64,000 nt of DNA from Rhodoferax sp. U11-2br (GTDB lineage: Bacteria; Pseudomonadota; Gammaproteobacteria; Burkholderiales; Burkholderiaceae_C), in the NCBI RefSeq assembly GCF_018619435.1, contig NZ_JAHFZF010000002.1, positions 1-64,000 on the forward strand, in the 5' to 3' direction. Position numbers and translations under genes: made by a program. Every line of letters begins with the position of its first letter. Position 1 is the first letter of the stretch. This document shows positions 39,003-50,907 of the stretch, in pieces. A model generated the notes under the pieces. The model had not been told where the DNA came from and made no database searches. It saw nothing but the letters and a program-made list of their open reading frames with translations.

Positions 39003-42000
39003 TCACCCCGCCAGCAAAGCCGCATTCCCCCCCGCCGCCGTGGTGTTGATGGTGATGGTCTGCTCGGCGCAGAATCGGTACAGGTAGTGCGGGCCACCGG
39101 CTTTGGGGCCGGTGCCTGACAGGCCTTCGCCGCCAAACGGCTGCACCCCCACCACCGCGCCGATCTGGTTGCGGTTGATGTAGACGTTGCCAATGTGGGC
39201 GGCGTGCGCCAGGGCTTGAGCGCGGCTGTCGATGCGGGTCTGGATGCCAATCGTCAGGCCGTAACCGAGTCCGTTGATCTGCTCGATAACTTTGAGCGGG
39301 TCACCGGTCCAGCGCACGATGTGCAACACCGGGCCAAAAATTTCCTGCTTCAGGTCGCTGATGTTCGCCACCTCATAGGCTTGCGGCGCAATCAGGTTTG
39401 CAACTTTATTTGTAGCTGCTTGCGTTTTTTCTGATTGGGCTGGAAGGCGTTTTGCCTCTGAGTCCAAACGCTTCAGCTGTTGCTGGATACCAGCAAAGGC
39501 CTCGGCGTCGATCACCGGACCCAGATCGGTGGCCAAGTCGGACGGGTCACCCGTGACCAATTCGCGTGCGGCGCCGCAGATCATCTCGATCACATGGTCG
39601 GCAATTTCTTCGTGCAGGCACAGCAGGCGCAAGGCTGAGCAGCGTTGGCCCGCGCTACGGAAGGCCGACTGCATCACCGCGTCGCACACCTGCTCGGGCA
39701 GCGCGGTGCTGTCGACCAGCATGGCATTGATGCCACCGGTTTCGGCGATCAGCGGCACGATGGGGCCATCTTTGGCGGCCAGCGCCCGGTTGATGGTTTT
39801 GGCAACCTGGGTGCTGCCGGTGAACACCACACCGGCCACACCCGGCGCGGCCACCAGGACGGCACCGACGGTTTCACCCGGGCCGTGCAAGAGCTGCAAC
39901 GCACCTTCGGGCACGCCAGCGGCGTGCATCAGTTTGACCATCGCCAGCGCCACACCAGGGGTTTGTTCGGCCGGTTTGGCCAGCACGGTGTTGCCGGTGA
40001 CCAGGGCGGCGGCGATCTGGCCGGTGAAGATGGCCAGCGGGAAGTTCCAGGGACTGATACAAACCCAGGCGCCACGGCCCGTCAAAAACAGCTCGTTGCT
40101 TTCACCGGTGATGCCCAGCACCGTGTTGCCCTCTTTGCCCGGCAGGGTTCGCGGCTGCATGATGGCCTCGGCCTGGGTCGCGTAATAACGCAGGAAGTCG
40201 ATGGCTTCGCGCACCTCGCTGATGGCGTCGTTCCAGGTCTTGAAAGCTTCTTTGACCAACAAGGCACAGAACTGCGGCAGCTGGGACTGCAGCGCATCGG
40301 CAGACTTTCGCAGCGTGGCGGCGCGCTCAGCCACCGCCATCTTGCTCCACGTTTTGTAGCTGGTAGTGCTTATTGCTAGAGGGCCAGAGACCAATTTGGC
40401 ATCAAACACCGACACACTGGGCACCTGCGTTCTGGCGTAGGCGGCCAACAGGCTGTCGCGCATCGCGGGCACGGTCAGGTCCAGGCCGCCGCTGTTGGGA
40501 CGCTGTGTGCCAAACAAGGCCAATGGCAGAGGCAGCGACGGATGGGGTTCCTGGCGCAGCGGTGAGACCAGCAGGTCAGCAACCGGCAGGGTTTCATCAG
40601 CAAGCTGGTGCACAAACGAGGAGTTGGCGCCGTTTTCCAGCAGGCGGCGCACCAGGTAGGCCAGCAGGTCCTTGTGGGCGCCAACCGGGGCGTAGACGCG
40701 GCAGGCGATCTGCGGATTTTTGAGCACCTCGTCGTGGACGCCTTCACCCATGCCGTGCAGGCGCTGCAATTCAAACGGGGCACCTGTCTTGTCTGCCATC
40801 TGCAAAATGGCGGCGATGGTGGCGGCGTTGTGGCTGGCAAATTGCGGGTAGAGCGCGTCGGGCGCCTCCAGCAGCGCCTTGGCACAGGCCAGGTAGGACA
40901 CATCGGTGTGGTGTTTGTGGGTGAACACAGGGTAGTGGGGCAGGCCCAGCTCCTGGGCGCGTTTGATTTCGGCGTCCCAATACGCACCTTTGACCAGGCG
41001 GCACATCAAGCGCAGCTTGTACTGGCGCGCCAGGGCGATCACATGCTGGACCAACTCCAGCGCATTGGTTTGGTAGGACTGCATTGCCAGGCCAAAACCG
41101 CGCCACTGCGGGCAGTGCTCGGCCACCTTGGCCAGCAGCGCCTCGAACACGGCCAGCGAGAGTTCCAGGCGCTCCACCTCTTCGGCGTCGATGGTCAGGT
41201 TGATGTTGGCGCGCGCCGCTTGCTCGCACAGGCCCCAGACGCGTGGCACCAGCTCGGCCAAAACCCGGTCCACCTGGGCGTATTCATAACGCGGGTGCAA
41301 GGCGCTGAGTTTGATGGATATACCATCATTATCCTCACAAGCCCCTGTCGTGCTTGAGGTGGTAGCTATCGCGGCAATAGCATTTTGGTAACTCTTCAAA
41401 TGGGTCAGCGCATCGGCATCGGTGCGAGAGCCTTCACCCAGCATGTCGTAGCTGTAGCGCAAATTGGGTGTCTTCTTTTTGGCCGATACCGCTTCAGCCA
41501 TGCCCTCAGCCATGGTCTGGCCCAGCACAAACTGGCGGCCCAGCAACTGCACCGCACGCAAAGTCGCAGCCACCACGGTGCGCGCGCCCAGCTTGGCCAG
41601 CAGACCGGGTTCACCAGCCTTGCCACCCATCGTGGGCAGGAAGTGTTTGCTCAGCGCGATGGCAGTGCTCGACAGGCGCGAGATCACCTTGTCGCTGCTG
41701 CCCTCAAAGTCCGCGCGGCCCAGCTGGTCGGCGGTCAGCGCGATGGCGGTTTCAGCATCGGGCACACGCAGCAGGGCTTCGGCCAGACGCATCAGGGCCA
41801 GACCCTCGGCACTGCTGATCGGGTACTCCTTGAGCAGGCTTTCCATCGCCCAGAACGGCGGTGGGTTGTCGCGCACCGCCTGCACCCAGGGTGCGGCCAC
41901 GCGGGCCACGGCCACCCAGTCCAGCGCTTGGCCCAGGGAAGTCAGCCGCTGGGCAACGATGGCGGCTTCGGGACGATACGGTTCAGGCAAGCGTTGGGTC

Positions 42001-42008
42001 AGCAACAT
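39003..42008 (-). CDS. putA: Bifunctional proline dehydrogenase / delta-1-pyrroline-5-carboxylate dehydrogenase
   Basis: 1001 residues. Oxidises proline to glutamate. Proline dehydrogenase domain about 90-470 (RYSYDMLGEGSRT, GISIKLSALHPRY, INLTIDAEEVERL, RLVKGAYWDAEIKRA); P5C dehydrogenase domain about 545-990 (SPWNFPLAIFTGQ, catalytic Cys in SAGQRCSAL, EIFGPVLHIV). There is no N-terminal ribbon-helix-helix DNA-binding domain, and regulation is likely by the divergent Lrp-type gene. Up to three repeat-derived patches occur (residues about 206-226, 537-553, 849-868). The second lies where the beginning of the aldehyde dehydrogenase fold seems shortened. GGAG upstream of the ATG. Confidence 0.93.
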   Translation of the reverse strand: MLLTQRLPEPYRPEAAIVAQRLTSLGQALDWVAVARVAAPWVQAVRDNPPPFWAMESLLKEYPISSAEGLALMRLAEALLRVPDAETAIALTADQLGRADFEGSSDKVISRLSSTAIALSKHFLPTMGGKAGEPGLLAKLGARTVVAATLRAVQLLGRQFVLGQTMAEGMAEAVSAKKKTPNLRYSYDMLGEGSRTDADALTHLKSYQNAIAAIATTSSTTGACEDNDGISIKLSALHPRYEYAQVDRVLAELVPRVWGLCEQAARANINLTIDAEEVERLELSLAVFEALLAKVAEHCPQWRGFGLAMQSYQTNALELVQHVIALARQYKLRLMCRLVKGAYWDAEIKRAQELGLPHYPVFTHKHHTDVSYLACAKALLEAPDALYPQFASHNAATIAAILQMADKTGAPFELQRLHGMGEGVHDEVLKNPQIACRVYAPVGAHKDLLAYLVRRLLENGANSSFVHQLADETLPVADLLVSPLRQEPHPSLPLPLALFGTQRPNSGGLDLTVPAMRDSLLAAYARTQVPSVSVFDAKLVSGPLAISTTSYKTWSKMAVAERAATLRKSADALQSQLPQFCALLVKEAFKTWNDAISEVREAIDFLRYYATQAEAIMQPRTLPGKEGNTVLGITGESNELFLTGRGAWVCISPWNFPLAIFTGQIAAALVTGNTVLAKPAEQTPGVALAMVKLMHAAGVPEGALQLLHGPGETVGAVLVAAPGVAGVVFTGSTQVAKTINRALAAKDGPIVPLIAETGGINAMLVDSTALPEQVCDAVMQSAFRSAGQRCSALRLLCLHEEIADHVIEMICGAARELVTGDPSDLATDLGPVIDAEAFAGIQQQLKRLDSEAKRLPAQSEKTQAATNKVANLIAPQAYEVANISDLKQEIFGPVLHIVRWTGDPLKVIEQINGLGYGLTIGIQTRIDSRAQALAHAAHIGNVYINRNQIGAVVGVQPFGGEGLSGTGPKAGGPHYLYRFCAEQTITINTTAAGGNAALLAG
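39405..39462 (-). repeat. Probable dispersed repeat copy inside putA (third)
   Basis: On the coding strand: AAAACGCCTTCCAGCCCAAT, a spacer and GCAAGCAGCTACAAATAAA, a diverged variant with AGCCC and AGCTA at family spacing. AT-rich relative to its surroundings and in frame. Confidence 0.5.
40351..40400 (-). repeat. Probable dispersed repeat copy inside putA (second)
   Basis: On the coding strand: AAATTGGTCTCTGGCCCTCT, then AATAAGCACTACCAGCTACA. Matches the TCTCTAGCCCT...AGCTA frame of the family with substitutions. Confidence 0.5.
41333..41392 (+). repeat. Probable dispersed repeat copy inside putA (first)
   Basis: On the plus strand AAGCCCC, GGTAGCTATCGCGGCAATAG and CATTTTGG parallel the hsdR-hsdM intergenic copy, which has AAGGG, GATAGCTACCAAAGCAATAG and TATTTTGA. 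Confidence 0.5.
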
Positions 42009-42056
42009 GGGGAAAACTCCGGCAACAAATAAAAGCGCTATGTTGTCGGTTTATAT

Positions 42057-42071
42057 GGTGAATTTTTCACC
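42057..42071. promoter_or_regulatory. Palindromic operator candidate between putA and its regulator
   Basis: GGTGAATTTTTCACC is a perfect inverted repeat (GGTGAA-TTT-TTCACC) in the AT-rich 164-bp divergent gap, 48 bp upstream of putA. Likely site for the Lrp-type regulator. Confidence 0.55.
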
Positions 42072-42172
42072 TTATTTTTGATTTGATATAGTGATTAATT
42101 CATCTATCCGGCGTTACCGGGCATGTTGAGACGCTCTGACCGCCACTGAGACAAGACAAATCCCCGAACACC

Positions 42173-42631
42173 ATGGAACTCGACCGCATTGACCGCAAAA
42201 TCCTGCACGCCTTGCAAGAGGATGGCCGCATCAGCAACCTCAAACTGGCCGAACTGGTCACCCTGTCACCCACCGCCGTGCTGGCGCGGGTGCAGCGGCT
42301 GACCAAAGACGGCGTGATTCAAGGCTACGAGGCGCGGCTGGACCCGGTCAAACTGGGTGCCGGGCTGATGGTGTTTGTGGAGGTGCTGCTGGACAAAACC
42401 ACACCCAACGTGTTTGAGGCCTTCAAGGCAGCGGTGCAGGTGCGCGCCGAGATTTTGGAGTGCCACATGGTGGCCGGTGGCTTTGACTACCTGCTTAAAA
42501 CCCGCATGGCCGATATGAATGCCTACCGCGAGTTTGCTGGCACCGTGTTGTGGCAGCTGCCGGGTGTGCGCGAGACACGCACGTATGCGGTGATGGAAGA
42601 GGTCAAGAACACCACCCACTTGCCGGTGTAA
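42173..42631 (+). CDS. Lrp/AsnC family regulator, probable PutR
   Basis: 152 residues. Winged helix LDRIDRKILHALQEDGRISN with recognition segment LSPTAVLARVQRLTKDGVI, then the RAM domain (ECHMVAGGFDYLLKTRMADM). Divergent from putA; PutR-type Lrp proteins activate putA in response to proline in other proteobacteria. It differs clearly from the Lrp-type gene at 34115. Confidence 0.9.
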   Translation: MELDRIDRKILHALQEDGRISNLKLAELVTLSPTAVLARVQRLTKDGVIQGYEARLDPVKLGAGLMVFVEVLLDKTTPNVFEAFKAAVQVRAEILECHMVAGGFDYLLKTRMADMNAYREFAGTVLWQLPGVRETRTYAVMEEVKNTTHLPV

Positions 42632-42650
42632 CCGGCCCCCGGATGGTGCT

Positions 42651-42682
42651 GCGCCAGCTCAACAGGTGTGTTGCGCTGGCGC
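42651..42682. terminator. Bidirectional hairpin between putR-like gene and yidC
   Basis: GCGCCAGCTCAACA and TGTTGCGCTGGCGC pair over 14 bp with one mismatch around a GGTG loop. It begins 20 bp after the regulator stop and 9 bp beyond the yidC stop on the other strand. No long T run on either side. Confidence 0.6.
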
Positions 42683-42690
42683 TTAGGGGT

Positions 42691-44403
42691 TTAGAACTTC
42701 GGGAAATGGAACTTCGGTGGCACACCCATGCGGGTGTTGATGACCCACTGCTGGGCAATCGACAAGATGTTGTTGGTGATCCAGTACAACACCAGGCCCG
42801 AGGGGAAGAAGAAGAACATCACGCTGAAGGCCAGCGGCATGAACCACATCATCTTGGCTTGCAAGGGGTCTGGCGGTGCCGGGTTCAGCGAGGTCTGCAA
42901 CACCGTGGTCAGCGTCATGATGATCGGCAGGATGTAGAACGGATCGGGTGAGGACAAGTCATGGATCCAGCCCAGCCACGGTGTGTTGCGCATTTCCACA
43001 CTCGACAACAACACCCAGTACAGCGCAATGAACACCGGAATCTGGATCATGATCGGGAAGCAGCCGCCCAAGGGGTTGACTTTCTCCTCGCGGTAGATGC
43101 GCATCATCTCCTGCTGCATCTTTTGCGGGTTGTCCTTGAGGCGCTCGCGCATCTCGGTCACCTTAGGATTGACCGCCTTCATCTTGGCCATGCTGGCATA
43201 GGCCTTGGCATTGAGCCAGTAAAACGCGATCTTGAGCAGCAGCACCAGCGCCATGATCGACCAACCCCAGTTGGCAATCACGCTGTGCAGCTGGACCAGC
43301 AACCAGTACAGCGGCTTGGCCAGCATGGTCAGCCAGCCGTAGTCCTTGACCAACTCCAGACCCGGGGTCAGGGAGCTCAGCACACCTTCTTCTTGCGGGC
43401 CGGCAAACAAGGTGGTGTCGAGTGTCTTGCGTTCACCCGGTGCCAGCTCGGCCAGCGGTGCAATCATGCCCACCGAGTACAAATTGGTGTCAACCTTGCG
43501 CAGGAACAGGTCACGGTGGATGCCATCACCGAGCAGCCAAGCGCTGGCAAAGTAATGCTGCACCATGGCCACATAACCGTTGGTAGCGGTTTTTTCGACA
43601 TCGACCTTGTTCTTCTCGATGTCTTCAAAGGTCACTTTTTGGTACTTCTTGGCATCGGTGTAAATCGCCGGGCCGGTGAAGGTGGAGTAGAAGCTTGACT
43701 CACCCGGCGGCTTGTTACCGTCACGCACCAATTGCAGGTACAGCTGAGGCACCACGGGCGAGTTACCCACATTCACAATCTCGTGTTTCACCGCCAGGGC
43801 ATAACTGCCGCGTTGGAAGGTGTAGGTCTTGACCAGCTTGACACCACCAACCTCAGGTGATTCAAACCGCACTTCGAGCGACTGGCTGCCGTCTTTGAGG
43901 CTGCGCTCACCGGGTGCCAGGGTCATCACGGCCTTGTGGGTGGGCAAAGCCGGGCCGCCGTTGGCCGCAATCAGACCCGACTGGGCCAGGTAAACCCGCG
44001 ATGGGCTGTCATCGAGCAACACAAAGTTGCGGGACTTGTCCGCCATGTCGATGTGTTTGAGGAACTCGGTACGCACCACCGAACCACCTTCGGTGTCAAA
44101 GGTGACCTTCAGCACATCGTTCTGGACAACCACTTGCTCATGCGCGACTTTCGCCACATCTTGTGCAGGCAAACCGCTCGTAGCCTTGGCTATATCTGAG
44201 CTATTAGCTGCAGTATTTGCAGCAGTGGGTACCGCGCTTGGCACGCCACTGGCCGGAGTTGCGCTGGCACCTTGGGCCACCACCGGGGTCGGGCTCGGGA
44301 AAAAGGTCGTTTTTCGCCCGTTGTAGACCTGCCATTGGTCCCATAGCATGACCAGAGACATGCCAAAGACCACCCACAACATAGTGCGCCGAATATCGTT
44401 CAT
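42691..44403 (-). CDS. yidC: Membrane protein insertase YidC
   Basis: 570 residues. N-terminal membrane anchor, a large periplasmic beta-sandwich domain and five C-terminal helices with NPLGGCFPIMIQIPVFIALY and the conserved arginine-containing groove. Inserts membrane proteins alone or with Sec. A linker at residues about 40-85 is Ala/Ser/Thr rich and may include a decayed repeat. ATGA overlap with yidD. The operon usually continues to mnmE; here yidC is followed by the convergent Lrp-type gene. Confidence 0.97.
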   Translation of the reverse strand: MNDIRRTMLWVVFGMSLVMLWDQWQVYNGRKTTFFPSPTPVVAQGASATPASGVPSAVPTAANTAANSSDIAKATSGLPAQDVAKVAHEQVVVQNDVLKVTFDTEGGSVVRTEFLKHIDMADKSRNFVLLDDSPSRVYLAQSGLIAANGGPALPTHKAVMTLAPGERSLKDGSQSLEVRFESPEVGGVKLVKTYTFQRGSYALAVKHEIVNVGNSPVVPQLYLQLVRDGNKPPGESSFYSTFTGPAIYTDAKKYQKVTFEDIEKNKVDVEKTATNGYVAMVQHYFASAWLLGDGIHRDLFLRKVDTNLYSVGMIAPLAELAPGERKTLDTTLFAGPQEEGVLSSLTPGLELVKDYGWLTMLAKPLYWLLVQLHSVIANWGWSIMALVLLLKIAFYWLNAKAYASMAKMKAVNPKVTEMRERLKDNPQKMQQEMMRIYREEKVNPLGGCFPIMIQIPVFIALYWVLLSSVEMRNTPWLGWIHDLSSPDPFYILPIIMTLTTVLQTSLNPAPPDPLQAKMMWFMPLAFSVMFFFFPSGLVLYWITNNILSIAQQWVINTRMGVPPKFHFPKF

Positions 44404-44684
44404 GAAGACTTCTTTTCAGGGGAAGTTGAGATCAACCGGGTCAACAGGCGACGCGGAGAAACAGTGTTGGGCGGCGGGACGGGGTCGAGCCCCCCCTCAC
44501 ACCAAGGATGGCAACGCCCCAGACGCCTGAGCGTGAGGTAGCTGCCTTGGGCCGCACCATGGGTTTGCAAAGCTTGCAGGGCATACGCAGAACAGGTCGG
44601 CTCAAAACGACAAGCCGACCCCAGCGACGGGCTCAAAAACAGCCGGTAGCCTTTGACCAGGCCGATCAACAGACGCGCCATCAT
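44400..44684 (-). CDS. yidD: Membrane protein insertion efficiency factor YidD
   Basis: 94 residues. LIGLVKGYRLFLSPSLGSAC, RFEPTCSAYALQALQTHG and RLGRCHPWCEGG with the family cysteines. Small amphipathic protein acting with YidC. Overlaps rnpA upstream and yidC downstream (4 bp each). Confidence 0.95.
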   Translation of the reverse strand: MMARLLIGLVKGYRLFLSPSLGSACRFEPTCSAYALQALQTHGAAQGSYLTLRRLGRCHPWCEGGLDPVPPPNTVSPRRLLTRLISTSPEKKSS

Positions 44685-45085
44685 GGCTGTTGCGGGCGTG
44701 CTGCCACGGCCCGAGCAAACAACTGCTGCAACTCACTGCGCACCGCCGCTTTCAGCACCTCAGATGTGGCACTGACAAAGTGCTGGCGATCAAAACCGCT
44801 GCGCAGTCGCACCACATGGGCAGACCGCGTCAGGGAAGAGGCAAAGTCCTGACTCACGGCGTACACCTGGCGCTTGATGGTATTGCGGGTGACCGCACGT
44901 TTGGCCCAGCGTTTGGGCACCATGGCGCCCAGCCAGACATCGTCCACCGCGAACAGTGGCTGACGGGCTTCATCGGTTTGGTTGGCATGCAGGGCCACGC
45001 AATGCAAGGCAAAGTGAGGGGTTCGCGCCAAAGTGGAGCCAGCCAATACCGCCTGGAACTGTGGGCGGTTTGCAAGACGCTGCAA
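44681..45085 (-). CDS. rnpA: Ribonuclease P protein component
   Basis: 134 residues. The RNR motif KRAVTRNTIKRQ (residues about 60-71) identifies the RNase P protein, which assists the catalytic RNA in tRNA 5' maturation. The start appears to be TTG at 45085 (MQRLANRPQF), as no ATG is available and this matches the family N-terminus. Lies between rpmH and yidD in the conserved order. Confidence 0.93.
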   Translation of the reverse strand: MQRLANRPQFQAVLAGSTLARTPHFALHCVALHANQTDEARQPLFAVDDVWLGAMVPKRWAKRAVTRNTIKRQVYAVSQDFASSLTRSAHVVRLRSGFDRQHFVSATSEVLKAAVRSELQQLFARAVAARPQQP

Positions 45086-45139
45086 GGTCAGGCCGCGTGG
45101 AGAAGGCTGGACAGCCGCTGACCCATCTCGCGACGGGAT

Positions 45140-45274
45140 TTAGACAGCCAGACGCTTGCGACCCTTGGCGCGGCGCGCATTGATCACAGCGCGGCCGCCA
45201 CGGGTTTTCATGCGGACCAAAAAGCCGTGGGTGCGAGCGCGACGAATTTTGGAGGGTTGGTATGTGCGTTTCAT
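45140..45274 (-). CDS. rpmH: 50S ribosomal protein L34
   Basis: 44 residues beginning [20 protein letters not shown] and ending [10 protein letters not shown], the full-length L34 sequence pattern. Very basic. AGGA lies 9 bp upstream of the ATG. First gene of the leftward rpmH-rnpA-yidD-yidC operon. Confidence 0.97.
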   Translation of the reverse strand: MKRTYQPSKIRRARTHGFLVRMKTRGGRAVINARRAKGRKRLAV

Positions 45275-45547
45275 TTTGGAAATCCTAAGAGGCTAAAGCA
45301 GCTGATTGCTCCACGGAACAAGTGCCCGTGCCAAATCAACCGACGTTCGGTTTTCTCCTGAAATGTTCAGGGAACCGCAGATTATCGCAAATTTTTGTGA
45401 CCAGCGGTTCACTACTACTTTCATCGATGCTCGCAACTGCCTGCCAGCAGCAAGATTTGCGGGTTGCCACGGGGTGTGGATAAGGCTTTGATAAATTAGA
45501 ATACAGGGCACAACAATTTAAAACTATCCACACCAAGCTGACACCAC
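45275..45547. other. Putative chromosomal origin / dnaA regulatory region
   Basis: 273-bp gap between divergent rpmH and dnaA. A perfect DnaA box TGTGGATAA (45475-45483, reverse of TTATCCACA) and an 8-of-9 box CTATCCACA (45524-45532) flank an AT-rich stretch with a TAGAAT -10-like hexamer (45497-45502). Gene order rpmH/dnaA/dnaN/gyrB is that of many bacterial origins. Only two boxes are obvious, so it may be only the DnaA-autoregulated promoter or part of the origin. Confidence 0.55.
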
Positions 45548-46957
45548 ATGACGCAGGGATCCCCACCGCAGCCAGACACCCACGAGGTCCTGGCCAGCCC
45601 CGATTTTTGGCAGACCTGCATCGAACAACTGGCGCAGGAGTTGCCTGACCAACAGTTCCAGACCTGGATCAAACCACTGACAGCACAGGTCTCTGACGAC
45701 CTGTCTAAAGTCACGATTTTTGTCGCCAACCGTTTCAAGATGGACTGGATCCGGGCGCAATACAGCGCCCGCCTGGCCGCCCTGATGGAGCGCCTCACCG
45801 GGCAACCCGTCAGCATTGAACTGGCTTTGGCCGCACGTGAGCCGACCCCCAGGGCACCCCTGCTCGGTAAACCCGCCAATGCGCCGGGCCAGGCGGCCGC
45901 CCCCAGACCGGACAACAGCAACAGCAACGAGCCCCTCAAAAGCCGGCTCAATGCCGCGTTGACCTTTGACGCCCTGGTCGAGGGTAGTGCCAACCGCATG
46001 GCGCGCGCTGCAGCCATGCATGTGGCTGGTATGCCCGGCCATCTGTACAACCCACTGTTCATTTACGGCGGTGTCGGCTTGGGCAAAACCCATTTGATGC
46101 ACGCTGTGGGTAACCAGCTGATCAGTGAGCGACCCAACGCCAAGGTGCTCTACATCCATGCCGAACAATTTGTGACCGATGTGGTGAAAGCCTACCAGCG
46201 CAAAGCGTTCGACGAGTTCAAAGAGCGTTACCACTCGCTGGACCTGCTGCTGATCGATGACGTGCAGTTTTTTGCAAACAAGGAACGCACCCAGGAAGAG
46301 TTTTTCAACGCCTTTGAGGCCTTGCTGGCCCGCAAATCACACATCGTGATGACCAGCGACACCTACCCCAAAGGCCTGGCCGACATCCACGAGCGACTCG
46401 TCTCGCGCTTTGATTCGGGTTTGACGGTGGCCATCGAGCCGCCCGAGCTGGAAATGCGGGTGGCGATTCTGATCAACAAGGCACATGCCGAAGGCATCGT
46501 GATGCCGGAAGAGGTGGCGTTTTTTGTCGCCAAGAATGTGCGCTCGAACGTGCGCGAGCTTGAAGGCGCCCTGCGCAAAATTCTGGCCTATTCACGCTTC
46601 AACCAGAAAGAGATCTCGATTGCGCTGGCACGCGAGGCGCTACGCGACCTTCTGTCGATCCAGAACAGGCAGATTTCTGTGGAAAACATCCAGAAAACGG
46701 TGGCCGACTACTACAAAATCAAGATCGCCGACATGTACTCCAAAAAGCGCCCGGCCAGCATCGCCCGGCCGCGCCAGATTGCCATGTACCTGGCCAAGGA
46801 GTTGACACAAAAGAGCCTGCCGGAAATCGGCGAGTTGTTTGGCGGGCGCGACCACACCACGGTGTTGCATGCGGTGCGAAAAATAGGGGGGGAACGCCAA
46901 CAATTGACGGAGCTCAACCAGCAGTTGCACGTGCTGGAGCAGACCCTCAAAGGTTGA
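45548..46957 (+). CDS. dnaA: Chromosomal replication initiator protein
   Basis: 469 residues. Domain I about 15-90, variable linker about 95-135 (Pro/Asn/Ser rich), AAA+ domain with Walker [14 protein letters not shown] near 173 and Walker [10 protein letters not shown] near 235, and C-terminal helix-turn-helix signature [14 protein letters not shown] near 437-450, which reads DnaA boxes. First gene of dnaA-dnaN-gyrB. Confidence 0.98.
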   Translation: MTQGSPPQPDTHEVLASPDFWQTCIEQLAQELPDQQFQTWIKPLTAQVSDDLSKVTIFVANRFKMDWIRAQYSARLAALMERLTGQPVSIELALAAREPTPRAPLLGKPANAPGQAAAPRPDNSNSNEPLKSRLNAALTFDALVEGSANRMARAAAMHVAGMPGHLYNPLFIYGGVGLGKTHLMHAVGNQLISERPNAKVLYIHAEQFVTDVVKAYQRKAFDEFKERYHSLDLLLIDDVQFFANKERTQEEFFNAFEALLARKSHIVMTSDTYPKGLADIHERLVSRFDSGLTVAIEPPELEMRVAILINKAHAEGIVMPEEVAFFVAKNVRSNVRELEGALRKILAYSRFNQKEISIALAREALRDLLSIQNRQISVENIQKTVADYYKIKIADMYSKKRPASIARPRQIAMYLAKELTQKSLPEIGELFGGRDHTTVLHAVRKIGGERQQLTELNQQLHVLEQTLKG

Positions 46958-47026
46958 AACAAATGAGTGGGAAAATAGCCGCAACACATCGACCAATCCA
47001 TTAGAAACAGACCGGAAGAAGACAAC

Positions 47027-48133
47027 ATGATTGTGATCAAAGACACCCAAAGTAAAGTGCTCTCCGTGCTGCAGGCAGTCTCCGGCATTGTGGAGCGGCG
47101 TCATACCCTGCCGATTCTGGCCAACATCATGCTGCGCAAAACCGGCGCCAGCGTGCAGCTCACCACCAGCGACCTCGAGATCCAGATCCGCACCACTGCC
47201 GATCTGGGCGGTGATACCGGCGACTTCACCACCACCGTGGGTGCGCGCAAACTCATCGACATCCTGCGCAGCATGCCCAGCGACCAGGTGGTGTCCCTTG
47301 AATCCAGCGCGGCCAAGCTGATCCTCAAAGGTGGCAAGAGCAAGTTCACACTGCAGACCATGCCCGCCGAAGACTTCCCGCTGGTGCAGGAGTCGGCCAA
47401 CTTTGGCCCGGTGTTCAGCGTGCCGCAAAAGACTCTCAAGAACCTGCTCAGCCAGGTGTCTTTTGCCATGGCCGTGCACGACATCCGTTATTACCTCAAC
47501 GGCATCCTGTTTGTGGCCGAAGGCCAGCAGCTGAGCCTGGTCTCCACCGACGGTCACCGCCTGGCGTTTGCCAGCGCCACGCTGGATGTGGAAGTGCCCA
47601 AACAAGAGGTGATCCTGCCGCGCAAGACGGTGCTGGAATTGCAGCGCCTGCTCAGTGATGCCGAAGGCGCCATCGAGATGCAGTTTGCCAACAACCAGGC
47701 CAAATTCAGCTTTGACGGCATGGAGTTTGTCACCAAGCTGGTGGAGGGCAAGTTCCCGGACTACAACCGCGTCATCCCGCGCAACCACCAAAACGGCATC
47801 ACCCTGGGCCGTGCGGCGTTGCTGTCCACCCTGCAGCGCACCGCCATCCTGACCAGCGACAAGTTCAAGGGTGTGCGCCTGAACATCGACCCCGGCACCC
47901 TGCGTGTGGCCGCCAACAACGCCGAGCAGGAAGAAGCCGTGGACGAGCTGGACATCGACTACAGCGGTGACAGCATCGAAATTGGTTTCAACGTGACCTA
48001 CCTGATTGATGCGCTGTCCAACATGAGCCAGGAGATGGTCAAGATTGAACTCTCCGACGGCAACAGTTCGGCCTTGCTGACCATTCCCGACAACGACACG
48101 TTCAAGTACGTGGTGATGCCCATGCGAATCTAG
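47027..48133 (+). CDS. dnaN: DNA polymerase III beta sliding clamp
   Basis: 368 residues, standard length for the clamp. Three repeated clamp domains; N-terminus [20 protein letters not shown] and C-terminus ending with YVVMPMRI, the family hallmark. ATG with GGAAGAAG upstream. 69 bp after dnaA. Confidence 0.98.
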   Translation: MIVIKDTQSKVLSVLQAVSGIVERRHTLPILANIMLRKTGASVQLTTSDLEIQIRTTADLGGDTGDFTTTVGARKLIDILRSMPSDQVVSLESSAAKLILKGGKSKFTLQTMPAEDFPLVQESANFGPVFSVPQKTLKNLLSQVSFAMAVHDIRYYLNGILFVAEGQQLSLVSTDGHRLAFASATLDVEVPKQEVILPRKTVLELQRLLSDAEGAIEMQFANNQAKFSFDGMEFVTKLVEGKFPDYNRVIPRNHQNGITLGRAALLSTLQRTAILTSDKFKGVRLNIDPGTLRVAANNAEQEEAVDELDIDYSGDSIEIGFNVTYLIDALSNMSQEMVKIELSDGNSSALLTIPDNDTFKYVVMPMRI

Positions 48134-48161
48134 ACGCACAGGCTGCACCCGTGCACCCCAC

Positions 48162-48198
48162 CAAACCCGCGATGAGCAGCTTGTTCCTTGCGGGTTTG
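48162..48198 (+). terminator. Weak hairpin after dnaN
   Basis: CAAACCCGC and GCGGGTTTG form a 9-bp stem with a 19-nt loop, 29 bp after the dnaN stop. No T run follows, so it may attenuate rather than end transcription before gyrB. Confidence 0.35.
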
Positions 48199-48264
48199 AT
48201 GTTTCCAGACTCCCCCAAATTTACGATGTTTTGCGACAGCGCTGACCGCCAAAAGCCTGTCTAA

Positions 48265-50886
<2,622 letters not shown>

Positions 50887-50907
50887 TGTCGTTGTTGGGC
50901 AAGTATT

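Noticed and set aside
37490-39049. About 520-codon open frame opposite the second chemoreceptor
   Set aside because: Shadow frame; composition (His, Gln, Gly rich) and lack of motifs argue against a gene.
44165-44230. Repeat copy in the yidC linker
   Set aside because: Some similarity (AATAGCT, AAGGCTACGAGCGG) but too diverged and in a low-complexity linker; not listed as a copy.
46640-48148. About 500-codon open frame on the minus strand opposite dnaA/dnaN
   Set aside because: Antisense shadow of dnaN, rich in His/Val/Gly; dnaN is unambiguous on the plus strand.
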